The translations under genes were made by a program, and so were the position numbers. DNA of 6,697 nt from Flavobacteriales bacterium (lineage in GTDB: Bacteria > Bacteroidota > Bacteroidia > UBA10329). Below are positions 1 through 6,188 of this stretch, piece by piece. Position 1 is the first letter of the stretch, and every line of letters starts with the position of its first letter. The notes beneath the pieces were generated by a model. The model had not been told where the DNA came from. It did not search any database and worked only from the letters and a program-made list of their open reading frames with translations. Location: positions 1 to 6,697 of the forward strand of contig DMRV01000128.1 of assembly GCA_003456455.1 (NCBI GenBank), written 5' to 3'.

Positions 1-153
1 ATGAATGTTGGCTTGACCGTTGGAGCAATCCTGACCATTCTTGGGTTGGTAAACATGGTCTTAATTCCGACCTACCCAGAATGGTTTTATCTCGATTTCA
101 TTGTATTCATTCCCTTGTCTATGTTTGGAGCTAATTACACGTCCAAGCTTTAA
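1..153 (+). CDS. Small or 5'-truncated hydrophobic membrane protein, unknown function
   Basis: An open frame runs from the first base to a TAA at 151-153 and encodes 50 residues. The protein is almost entirely hydrophobic. It shows two likely membrane segments, about residues 4-23 (GLTVGAILTILGLVNMVLI) and 30-44 (YLDFIVFIPLSMFGA), joined by a short TYPEW turn, and it ends with a polar NYTSKL tail. I do not recognise the family. The window begins exactly at an ATG, so this may be a complete 50-residue protein or the C-terminal part of a longer membrane protein whose start lies to the left; the sequence cannot separate the two. Its stop lies 5 bases before the TTG start of the oxidoreductase, which suggests co-transcription. 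An internal promoter-like sequence for that gene may also lie within its 3' end. Confidence 0.5.
   Translation: MNVGLTVGAILTILGLVNMVLIPTYPEWFYLDFIVFIPLSMFGANYTSKL
101..127 (+). promoter_or_regulatory. Possible internal promoter for the FAD oxidoreductase gene
   Basis: TATGTTTG at 120-127 is an exact match to the Bacteroidota -7 element TAnnTTTG. A TTG at 101-103 could serve as the -33 element. The spacer is 16 bases, one shorter than the range I recall for Flavobacterium (17-23). Transcription would begin about 25-30 bases before the TTG start at 159. The match lies inside coding sequence, and a six-base-specific pattern is expected a few times by chance in a window of this size on two strands, so the call is weak. 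Confidence 0.28.
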
Positions 154-158
154 CCTCA

Positions 159-1235
159 TTGAAACATACCGAGAATCTTGTTGTAGGCCTGGGAATTGCT
201 GGGCTCAACCTGTGCCATCAACTAGAAAAAGCAGGAAAGTCATTTCTCGTTATTGACCGCTGCCCAATCAACTCTGCTTCACTTATTGCTGGAGGGATTT
301 ACAACCCTGTAGTTCTTAAGCGCAAAGTGAAAAGCTGGAAGGTGGATGAGCTTTTTCCGTTTTTGGTACAGACCTATGAAGAACTGGAAATGCAGTTAAG
401 CAACTCATTCCTACATCATAATTTTCCTATTCTTAAACCAATCAGTTCTGCTGATGAGTTAGTAGAATGGCAACAGGCAGTTGATGAAAAACGTCTTGCT
501 CCATATGTGAATTCACGAGAAGAGTCTCGCCCACTAGGGCCGTTTCATAAAAATGTTGTTGGAAGTGTTACAATTAATGATTCAGGATTTGTACGCATAG
601 GAAAACTGGTTCTTTCCTATCGGAATTACTTGAAAGAAAAAGGCGTTTTGATTGAAGATGCGTTTGAGCATTCAGTCGTAAAAACCGAAAAATCGACCAT
701 CTCTTACAAAGGGGTTTCTGCAGACCGCATCATCTTTTCCGAAGGTCGGTTTATTTCAGAAAACCCATTTTTCAATTGGCTTCCTTTCCGCCCAACAAAA
801 GGGCAAATGCTCACGGTTCGGGTTCCGGAAGAGTTAACGCCTGATAGAATTTACAATCAGCAGTTTCTTCTATTCCCAACAGAAGAGAAAGACATATTCC
901 GTTTAGGAGCAACCTACGAATGGCACAATCTGGATGAAGTGCCAACTCAGAAAGCAACAGACGAACTGATTGAGCGTGCCAAACGAGCATTAGATATTCA
1001 ATTTGAGGTCTTAGATGCACAAGCCGCTATTCGTCCGAATGTGGCTGATAGGAGGCCTGTTGTTGGACGTCATCCAGAAATAGAGACCATATTCCTCTTT
1101 AACGGAATGGGCTCAAAAGGCGTGATGCTTGCGCCATTCTTCGCGAAGCAGTTGGTTGAGCATATCTATGACGGAAAAGAGATTGCGTCAGAGGTTAATC
1201 TCATGCGGTTCAAAAAACGCTACGCGAACTCCTGA
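159..1235 (+). CDS. FAD-dependent oxidoreductase, glycine/D-amino-acid oxidase (DAO) family
   Basis: This 358-residue protein has the DAO/DadA-type FAD fold. The N-terminal Rossmann motif is GLGIAG (residues 10-15), followed by a ribose-binding acidic residue at the end of strand two (VID, D33). AGGIYNPVVLKR at 44-55 is a stretch I associate with Bacteroidota members of the family. The C-terminal FAD-binding part is recognisable as AAIRPNVADRRPVVG (289-303) and NGMGSKG (315-321). The expected reaction is oxidation of an amine or amino acid to an imine or keto product in the cytoplasm, but the substrate cannot be read from the sequence. The start is a TTG. No ATG or GTG exists in frame between the upstream in-frame stop (132-134) and the Rossmann strand, and a short leader before the first beta strand is normal. 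It follows the small membrane-protein frame by 5 bases and overlaps the convergent lipB by 16 bases. Confidence 0.88.
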   Translation: MKHTENLVVGLGIAGLNLCHQLEKAGKSFLVIDRCPINSASLIAGGIYNPVVLKRKVKSWKVDELFPFLVQTYEELEMQLSNSFLHHNFPILKPISSADELVEWQQAVDEKRLAPYVNSREESRPLGPFHKNVVGSVTINDSGFVRIGKLVLSYRNYLKEKGVLIEDAFEHSVVKTEKSTISYKGVSADRIIFSEGRFISENPFFNWLPFRPTKGQMLTVRVPEELTPDRIYNQQFLLFPTEEKDIFRLGATYEWHNLDEVPTQKATDELIERAKRALDIQFEVLDAQAAIRPNVADRRPVVGRHPEIETIFLFNGMGSKGVMLAPFFAKQLVEHIYDGKEIASEVNLMRFKKRYANS

Positions 1236-1930
1236 ATATTCAGTTCGAGGGCAATTTTGGACTTGAGTAAGTCTTTTACTTCTTGCTCGTCAATCTGTTT
1301 TCCTAACTCAGCCTGAATAGATGTAACTGCTTTATCATCAATTCCACACGGAATGATGTGCTTGTAATAATCCAAATTGGTATTGACATTGAGCGCAAAG
1401 CCATGCATCGTCACCCAGCGGCTAGTGTGCATTCCGACCGCACAAATCTTTCGTGCCTTTTCAGGGTTTTCCCAATCAATCCAAACCCCGGTGAACCCTT
1501 TTGGACCTCTACCTGCTTCAATACCGTATTCAGATAGCGTTGCAATAATCGCATCTTCCAACTTATCAATGAACTTGTGGATGTCATGAAAGAAGAAGTC
1601 CAAATCAAAAATTGGGTATCCTACAATTTGTCCAGGACCGTGGTAAGTAATGTCCCCTCCCCGGTTTATGTGATAGAACTCCGCTCCGTGAAATTTCAAT
1701 TCACTTTCGGTCAGGAGTAGGTTTTGTTCCTTACCGCTTTTACCTAATGTGTAAACATGGGGGTGAGAGCAAAAAATCAGTCGGCTTTCGGTAGCTTTTT
1801 CAAGCTCAGGATTGAGTTTATTCCACTTCTTCCTGTCGGTCATTTCATGGAATTGACCAAGCTGGTAGTCCCAACATTCCTTGTACGGAACGAGGCCTTT
1901 ATCTTCGAAAAAGACTTTATGGTTCTCCAT
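1220..1930 (-). CDS. lipB: Lipoyl(octanoyl) transferase LipB
   Basis: LipB moves the octanoyl group from octanoyl-ACP to the lipoyl-domain lysine of enzymes such as pyruvate dehydrogenase and the glycine cleavage H protein; LipA then inserts sulfur. At 236 residues it has the usual size. The family signature RGGDITYHGPGQ spans residues 90-101. Two catalytic residues are visible: Lys161 in ARKICAVG, and Cys195 in IIPCGI, which forms the acyl-thioester intermediate. The conserved MHGFALNVN stretch is at 175-183. The ATG at 1928-1930 is the natural start, with no Shine-Dalgarno sequence before it (AT-rich TTCTTAGCGGTTAA). It lies 71 bases downstream of the isomerase gene on the same strand, and the gap is partly filled by a strong palindrome. 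Its last codons and TAG stop overlap the 3' end of the convergent oxidoreductase gene. I see no convincing promoter of its own, so read-through from the isomerase is likely. Confidence 0.97.
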   Translation of the reverse strand: MENHKVFFEDKGLVPYKECWDYQLGQFHEMTDRKKWNKLNPELEKATESRLIFCSHPHVYTLGKSGKEQNLLLTESELKFHGAEFYHINRGGDITYHGPGQIVGYPIFDLDFFFHDIHKFIDKLEDAIIATLSEYGIEAGRGPKGFTGVWIDWENPEKARKICAVGMHTSRWVTMHGFALNVNTNLDYYKHIIPCGIDDKAVTSIQAELGKQIDEQEVKDLLKSKIALELNIQEFA

Positions 1931-1977
1931 TTAACCGCTAAGAAGCTCTGAGTTTGCAGAGATAGTTTTAGTTCTGC

Positions 1978-2005
1978 GTATGGGTTTGCCGCGGCAAACC
2001 CTTAC
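1978..2005. repeat. Perfect 20-bp palindrome at the isomerase stop codon, possible intercistronic hairpin
   Basis: GGGTTTGCCGCGGCAAACCC at 1982-2001 is fully self-complementary. After one T/T mismatch the dyad continues three more base pairs on each side (GTA at 1978-1980 with TAC at 2003-2005), so the isomerase TAA stop (2002-2004) lies within it. As RNA it could form an 8-bp stem closed by CGCG. No run of U follows on either strand, so it is not a classical intrinsic terminator. It may act as an attenuator, an mRNA processing or stabilising hairpin between the isomerase and lipB, a protein-binding dyad, or a copy of a dispersed palindromic repeat. The sequence alone does not decide. Confidence 0.8.
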
Positions 2006-2985
2006 AGTTTTGCGAGTTCTCCCTTAAGATAGTCAATCACTTTCACTTCGGTGATATCAACGCCTTTTTTCTCTCCAAGGAAGAACGAAATCCAATCTCC
2101 AATGTGAATAAGATAAAGCGCCCGTTCCAAGTCGCTTTCTCCTTTCGACCAGATTTCAACGGTTGTATCTGTGTACTCGGCAAACGTTTTCTTATTGATG
2201 TCCATTCGAGCTTGAATGTTTTTGAAATCCGTTTCATTCCTGAACAAAACCACTGCCAAATCATCATCTTTCGTTCTCCAGCCCACAAGTTCATTGTGGT
2301 TCATTTCTGGAATAACGTGATGCCAGCAAAGCATTTTTGCATTCTCGTTCACCTGCTGACGAAATCGAGTGGCAACACCTCCAAAACCATCTGCAGCATA
2401 AATCACTGGGATTTTTCCGAAGAGCTTTTCTGTTACTTCCTTAGCTTCTTGTTGGATGGCCGTTTCGTTGTCGTCCAACAGATTGATTGCGGCTTCCAAG
2501 TCTTTCTCGAACTTCTTAGAAATGATTTCGTGTGCATGCAAAGCATAAAGAACTTCTGGAAATGAAAGTCCAAAGCTCGCTCGTGGTGGCTGTCCGCCAG
2601 GAATTTCAATGAAATCCCAATGACGCGCTTCCGCCATTTCCTTCAGTTTACCACCGCTTGAAATGACAACAATTTTAGCTCCTTTTTCGTGCGCCAAACT
2701 AGCCGCACTTACTGTCTCTTCGGTGTTTCCTGAGTAAGAACACGCAAGAAAAAGCGTTTCGTCATCAACAAACCCCGGGATGAAATAACCATTGTTTGTA
2801 GCTATCGGAATATGTGCTTCAGAAGCAACAACCTCAGCAGCAATAGTTCCACCAATCCCAGAACCTCCAAGTCCAGAAACAAGGACGTTGGACAATTTTC
2901 TGCTTGTTTCCGATGGGGAATAAGCGTTGCCAATAACAATGGCTTTAGAAATCTGATTGGTAAAGTCTACAATTAGTTGTTTCAT
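2002..2985 (-). CDS. Bifunctional phosphoglucose/phosphomannose isomerase (SIS-domain type)
   Basis: This 327-residue cytoplasmic enzyme matches the family first described from archaea such as Pyrobaculum. Family members interconvert fructose-6-phosphate with both glucose-6-phosphate and mannose-6-phosphate. The first SIS domain starts with GLGGSGIGG (residues 38-46), and SYSGNTEET (83-91) is the phosphosugar-binding signature. PPRASFG (133-139) corresponds to the family's conserved Pro-Arg loop. Candidate catalytic residues by comparison with the archaeal enzyme are Glu214 (QVNENAK), His230 (PEMNHNELVGW) and Lys315 (ITEVKVIDYLK). Length and motifs are complete, so it should be active. It is not homologous end to end with the classical ~550-residue Pgi. 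The ATG at 2983-2985 has a short leader from a TAnnTTTG promoter. It is transcribed divergently from lysS and lies upstream of lipB. Whether this is the cell's only glucose-6-phosphate isomerase cannot be told here. Confidence 0.93.
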   Translation of the reverse strand: MKQLIVDFTNQISKAIVIGNAYSPSETSRKLSNVLVSGLGGSGIGGTIAAEVVASEAHIPIATNNGYFIPGFVDDETLFLACSYSGNTEETVSAASLAHEKGAKIVVISSGGKLKEMAEARHWDFIEIPGGQPPRASFGLSFPEVLYALHAHEIISKKFEKDLEAAINLLDDNETAIQQEAKEVTEKLFGKIPVIYAADGFGGVATRFRQQVNENAKMLCWHHVIPEMNHNELVGWRTKDDDLAVVLFRNETDFKNIQARMDINKKTFAEYTDTTVEIWSKGESDLERALYLIHIGDWISFFLGEKKGVDITEVKVIDYLKGELAKL

Positions 2986-3005
2986 AGTGGGCTATTTAAG
3001 CGCGA

Positions 3006-3036
3006 CAAAACTAATCGAAACCCCTTCGGTAGCCAA
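3006..3036 (-). promoter_or_regulatory. Promoter of the phosphoglucose/phosphomannose isomerase gene
   Basis: Read on the minus strand, TTG (3036-3034) is followed after 20 bases by TAGTTTTG (3013-3006). This matches the Bacteroidota -33/-7 promoter layout (TTG, 17-23 bases, TAnnTTTG). The last G of the -7 box is 20 bases before the ATG, giving a predicted leader of about 15-17 bases without a Shine-Dalgarno sequence. Position, spacing and both boxes agree. Confidence 0.68.
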
Positions 3037-3052
3037 GTACGCACGTGGGGGC

Positions 3053-3066
3053 TATAATTATCTTTG
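3053..3066 (+). promoter_or_regulatory. Promoter -7 region of lysS
   Basis: TATCTTTG at 3059-3066 is an exact TAnnTTTG element. It is directly preceded by TATAAT at 3053-3058, so the region would also fit a classical -10 box. No TTG is found at the usual -33 distance. The -7 box ends 15 bases before the ATG at 3082, so the leader would be only about 10-12 bases. The element contains the TTG (3064-3066) that would otherwise be an upstream in-frame start, which argues that translation starts at 3082. Confidence 0.6.
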
Positions 3067-3081
3067 CGCAAAATTTTACGC
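3066..3081. repeat. 16-bp imperfect palindrome between the lysS promoter and start codon
   Basis: GCGCAAAATTTTACGC is a dyad in which seven of eight pairs match; the exception is C at 3069 against A at 3078. It begins at the last base of the -7 box and ends at the base before the ATG. Because the symmetric centre is AAAATTTT with no loop, it is better suited to binding a dimeric protein as DNA than to forming an RNA hairpin. It could be an operator, but it may equally be an AT-rich coincidence. Confidence 0.3.
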
Positions 3082-4791
3082 ATGCAAGAGCTTAGCGAAC
3101 AGGAAATCGTAAGAAGGGAAGCCCTTCAGAAACTAATTGACCTTGGAATTGACCCGTATCCAGCGGCAGAGTTTCCAGTAAACATCACTGCTAAAGAGGT
3201 AAAGGAGCAGTTTGCTGAAGGCAAGGAAATAAAGGATGTTGTTCTTGCTGGTAGAATGATGAGCTCGAGAATAATGGGCAAAGCTTCATTTGCTGAACTT
3301 CAAGACGCAACCGGACGAATTCAGATTTACATCGCACGCGATGAAATCTGCCCAGGGGAGGATAAGACGCTTTACAACGATGTGTTTAAGAAGCTGATGG
3401 ATCGAGGCGATTTCATTGGAATTAAAGGACACGTTTTCAAAACGCAGGTTGGCGAAACTTCTATTCATGTTAAGGAATTGACCATGCTTGCAAAGTCCAT
3501 CAAGCCGCTTCCTGTAGTGAAGACGGATGCTGATGGAAAAGTGCATGATGCTGTTAGTGATGCAGAATTCAGATACCGTCAGCGCTACGTTGATTTGGTG
3601 GTAAACCCGGCAACCAAAGAGGTTTTTAAGAAGCGAACAAAGCTTTACAGCATCTTCCGAGATTACTTTAACGAGCACGAAATTCTTGAGGTAGAAACGC
3701 CAATTCTTCAGGCTATTCCTGGGGGAGCAGCTGCGCGTCCATTCATCACGCATCATAATGCGTTGGACATTCCGCTTTACATGCGCGTTGCCAACGAATT
3801 ATACTTGAAACGTTTGATTGTTGGTGGGTTTGATGGTGTGTATGAGTTTGCCAAAGACTTCAGGAATGAAGGCATGGACCGCACGCACAATCCCGAGTTT
3901 ACGGTGATGGAAATCTATGTAGCCTACAAGGACTACAATTGGATGATGGATTTCACCGAGAAGCTATTAGAGAAGGCCTGCATCGCCCTAAACGGAACGA
4001 CTGAGATTGAATATGGTCAGCACAAAGTGAGTTTTAAAGCACCGTTTCCGCGCGTACCAATGTTAGATGCCATTAAGGAACATACGGGCGTTGACATCAC
4101 TGGAATGGGTGAGTCTGCGTTGCGAAACGTTTGCAAAGAACTTGGCGTTGCTACAGACGACAGCATGGGAAAAGGCAAGCTGATTGATGAGCTTTTTGGA
4201 GAGAAATGCGAAGGGAATTACATCCAACCAACCTTTATTACGGACTATCCGGTAGAGATGTCTCCCCTCACCAAAAAACACCGAAGCAAAGAAGGTTTGG
4301 TAGAACGTTTTGAGCTAATGGTTTGCGGAAAGGAAATTGCGAATGCATATACCGAGCTAAACGACCCACTAGAGCAACGTGAGCGTTTTGAAGAGCAAAT
4401 GCGACTGGCAGATAATGGCGATGATGAGGCGATGATGATTGATCAAGACTTCCTTCGTGCATTGGAATACGGTATGCCGCCAACATCAGGCATGGGAATT
4501 GGAATGGACCGCTTAGCAATGATGCTTACGAACCAGCATTCCATTCAAGACATTCTTTTCTTCCCACAAATGCGACCAGAAAAAGTGGCTGATAAAAAGG
4601 TAGAATTGAACGAGAACGAGAAACTTGTTTTCGATATTCTTTCGAAGAATTCGCCTGTTGATTTGGGCGAATTGAAAACTCAATCTGGCCTAAGCAACAA
4701 GCAGTGGGACAAGAGCATCAAAGGCCTAACCAAAGCGGGTGTTGCTAAGGTGAGTAAGACCGATGATGGATTAACCGTAGAAGCGGTTTAA
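3082..4791 (+). CDS. lysS: Lysyl-tRNA synthetase, class II
   Basis: The enzyme charges tRNA-Lys with lysine using ATP. From the ATG at 3082 it is 569 residues. An N-terminal OB-fold anticodon-binding domain spans about residues 50-140. The class II catalytic core has motif 1 around 200-220 (EVETPILQAIPGGAAARPF), motif 2 with FRNEGMDRTHNPEFT (260-274) and motif 3 with GMGIGMDRLAMML (470-482). The canonical core ends near FFPQMRPE (493-500). About 65 further residues (505-569) follow that E. coli LysS lacks; they look alpha-helical with a beta hairpin at the end, like a small winged helix, and such tails occur in Bacteroidota LysRS. An in-frame TTG at 3064 would add six residues, but it lies inside the promoter box, so the ATG is preferred; MQELSEQEIVRRE is also the N-terminus I expect for the group. 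Its stop codon overlaps that of the convergent hydrolase gene. Confidence 0.97.
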   Translation: MQELSEQEIVRREALQKLIDLGIDPYPAAEFPVNITAKEVKEQFAEGKEIKDVVLAGRMMSSRIMGKASFAELQDATGRIQIYIARDEICPGEDKTLYNDVFKKLMDRGDFIGIKGHVFKTQVGETSIHVKELTMLAKSIKPLPVVKTDADGKVHDAVSDAEFRYRQRYVDLVVNPATKEVFKKRTKLYSIFRDYFNEHEILEVETPILQAIPGGAAARPFITHHNALDIPLYMRVANELYLKRLIVGGFDGVYEFAKDFRNEGMDRTHNPEFTVMEIYVAYKDYNWMMDFTEKLLEKACIALNGTTEIEYGQHKVSFKAPFPRVPMLDAIKEHTGVDITGMGESALRNVCKELGVATDDSMGKGKLIDELFGEKCEGNYIQPTFITDYPVEMSPLTKKHRSKEGLVERFELMVCGKEIANAYTELNDPLEQRERFEEQMRLADNGDDEAMMIDQDFLRALEYGMPPTSGMGIGMDRLAMMLTNQHSIQDILFFPQMRPEKVADKKVELNENEKLVFDILSKNSPVDLGELKTQSGLSNKQWDKSIKGLTKAGVAKVSKTDDGLTVEAV

Positions 4792-5804
4792 TTATCGTAC
4801 TCGAACGTTCGATGAATAAACCCAATCACGCCCTCCATAAAAACCTCTTGGTCGTCCCATAGCGCCATGTGGCTACCGTTGGGGCAATGCAATGATTCTC
4901 CGTTCTGAACGAGGGTTGCCATTTCTTTCATTTCATCTGGATTCATGCTATCGTATTCTGCACCAACCATAAGGGTTGGGGTTTCAATTTCGTGCAGTCT
5001 ATCCCAAACACTCCAATCTTTCAAAATGCCTCCCGGAACAAACTCGCTTGGACCTTGCATGTAGCTATAAACGGGTCCGTTGAAGTGACCGAAGCTTCTC
5101 GCCACTGGTTCTGGAAACGGATAAATTTTGCAAATGTGTTTGGCGTAGAATTCCTTCTCTACCAACTCTAAATAAAGCGGATTTCCGTAATCTCCCTTGT
5201 CCTCAAACATTTTGAACGTATCCACCAAGCTTGGCCGCAATTCCTCACGAAGTTTGTTGTTGTAAGCTGCGTATTTGTGAAAATCGGCAGTCATGTTGCA
5301 AACAACCATTCCCTTCAAATTCTGTTGGTATTTGAGCGCATATTCCATAGCTAGAATACCTCCCCAACTTTGTCCGAGCAGCACAAAATTGGTGCTATCT
5401 AGACCGAGCGCCACGCGCACTTGCTCTACCTCTTCTACAAACCGTTCGATGGTGTAAAGGCTCATGTCTTCCGGTTGGTCCGAGTAGTAAGAACCTAGCT
5501 GGTCGTATTCGTAAAACTCAATATTGGCCTGAGGAAAAAAGCTTTGGAAGCTTTCTAAATACTCATGCGTTCCAGCGGGGCCGCCATGCAGGATCAGCAC
5601 CTTCATTGGGCTGTTGCCGTAGCGTTTCGTCCAAACCTTGTAGCCCTCTTTCAGATCGATCATTTGAACCCCACCCGACTGGTAATCGCCTGGGATTTTG
5701 AAGTTGTTGTAGTTGCAGGTAGTCTCTGGTTCTGAAACCTGTGTTTGTTGCGGTTGTGAACAACCAACAAATGCCACAATGGCGAAAAGGATGGTATAAC
5801 GCAT
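4788..5804 (-). CDS. Proline iminopeptidase-family alpha/beta hydrolase, predicted lipoprotein
   Basis: This 338-residue serine hydrolase belongs to the S33 family. A short signal sequence ends in AFVGC, so Cys15 is the likely lipidated residue. Phe at -3 is off the usual Leu/Val/Ile lipobox, and no acidic surface-export signal follows the Cys, so a periplasm-facing anchor is more likely than surface display (inference). HGGPAG (residues 73-78) forms the oxyanion region. GQSWGG (144-149) holds the nucleophile Ser146. Asp285 (GAEYDSMNPDEM) and His312 (NGSHMALWDD) complete the triad. The family removes N-terminal proline or other residues from short peptides, although lipoprotein members are poorly characterised and could act on other amides or esters. 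It lies 15 bases downstream of the YtxJ-like gene and is probably the last gene of that operon. Its TAA stop shares TTAA with the lysS stop, leaving no room for a separate terminator. Confidence 0.88.
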   Translation of the reverse strand: MRYTILFAIVAFVGCSQPQQTQVSEPETTCNYNNFKIPGDYQSGGVQMIDLKEGYKVWTKRYGNSPMKVLILHGGPAGTHEYLESFQSFFPQANIEFYEYDQLGSYYSDQPEDMSLYTIERFVEEVEQVRVALGLDSTNFVLLGQSWGGILAMEYALKYQQNLKGMVVCNMTADFHKYAAYNNKLREELRPSLVDTFKMFEDKGDYGNPLYLELVEKEFYAKHICKIYPFPEPVARSFGHFNGPVYSYMQGPSEFVPGGILKDWSVWDRLHEIETPTLMVGAEYDSMNPDEMKEMATLVQNGESLHCPNGSHMALWDDQEVFMEGVIGFIHRTFEYDN

Positions 5805-5819
5805 AGTGATGAATTTTTT

Positions 5820-6188
5820 CTAAGATACGTGCTTCGCTACTTCTGAAACGGAGATTGAATTATGAGAGCTGTCGTGAATCACAACGCCATCTTTCAACAA
5901 AATAGCTTGGGGAGATTCGTGATGAACGCCCAATTGCGATGCAATAGCGTTGGAAACATTGCGGTAAGCAATCAAATCGAGATACCATGGTTCTACGTTT
6001 TCCAGATTCCATTCGCGTTCCAAACGGTCTTTGGCCATGGAACTGATGGAACAACGCGTGCTGTGCTTAAAGATCAGTTGTGGTTTCTCGTGCGATAGCT
6101 CTACAACCTCAGCAATCTGTTTTTCCTCGGTTAGGTTTTTCCAAGGAACATTTGAGTTCCCTCCGCTAAATATGTCTTTCCAACCCAT
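5820..6188 (-). CDS. ytxJ: YtxJ-like bacillithiol-system redox protein (thioredoxin-like, monothiol)
   Basis: This 122-residue protein has a thioredoxin/glutaredoxin-like layout. After a helix comes a beta strand (PQLIFKHS, 36-43) and the active-site segment HSTRCSISSMAKDR (42-55), with a single cysteine, Cys46, and no second Cys. ESPQAILLKDG (91-101) carries the cis-proline (Pro93) expected next to the active site, and GVVIHDSSHNSIS follows. The HSTRCSIS segment is what I recognise from YtxJ (DUF2847), which is proposed to act as a monothiol bacilliredoxin-type partner of bacillithiol. The exact activity is not well established. No signal peptide is seen, so it should be cytoplasmic. Its ATG overlaps the upstream methyltransferase stop by one base (TAATG), so translational coupling is likely. 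The hydrolase gene follows after 15 bases. Confidence 0.9.
   Translation of the reverse strand: MGWKDIFSGGNSNVPWKNLTEEKQIAEVVELSHEKPQLIFKHSTRCSISSMAKDRLEREWNLENVEPWYLDLIAYRNVSNAIASQLGVHHESPQAILLKDGVVIHDSSHNSISVSEVAKHVS

Noticed and set aside
1946..1961. Small inverted repeat CTCTG / CAGAG in the lipB leader
   Set aside because: Only five base pairs with a six-base loop and no U-tract; this is easily chance, and several alternative weak pairings exist nearby.
2104..2565. Long plus-strand open frame (153 codons) opposite the isomerase gene
   Set aside because: It lies wholly antisense to a gene with clear catalytic motifs, its translation has no recognisable domain, and it is Cys/Phe/His-rich as expected for a shadow frame.
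3042..3047. CACGTG hexamer in the divergent promoter region
   Set aside because: A six-base palindrome alone is common by chance, and no bacterial regulator can be assigned to it here.
3064..3081. Upstream in-frame TTG start adding six residues (MRKILR) to LysS
   Set aside because: The TTG is the last three bases of an exact TAnnTTTG promoter box, so it would not be in the mRNA, and the ATG at 3082 gives the N-terminus expected for the group.
3286..3756. Minus-strand open frame (156 codons) inside lysS
   Set aside because: It is antisense to the conserved LysRS core and shows no family signature, start context or promoter.
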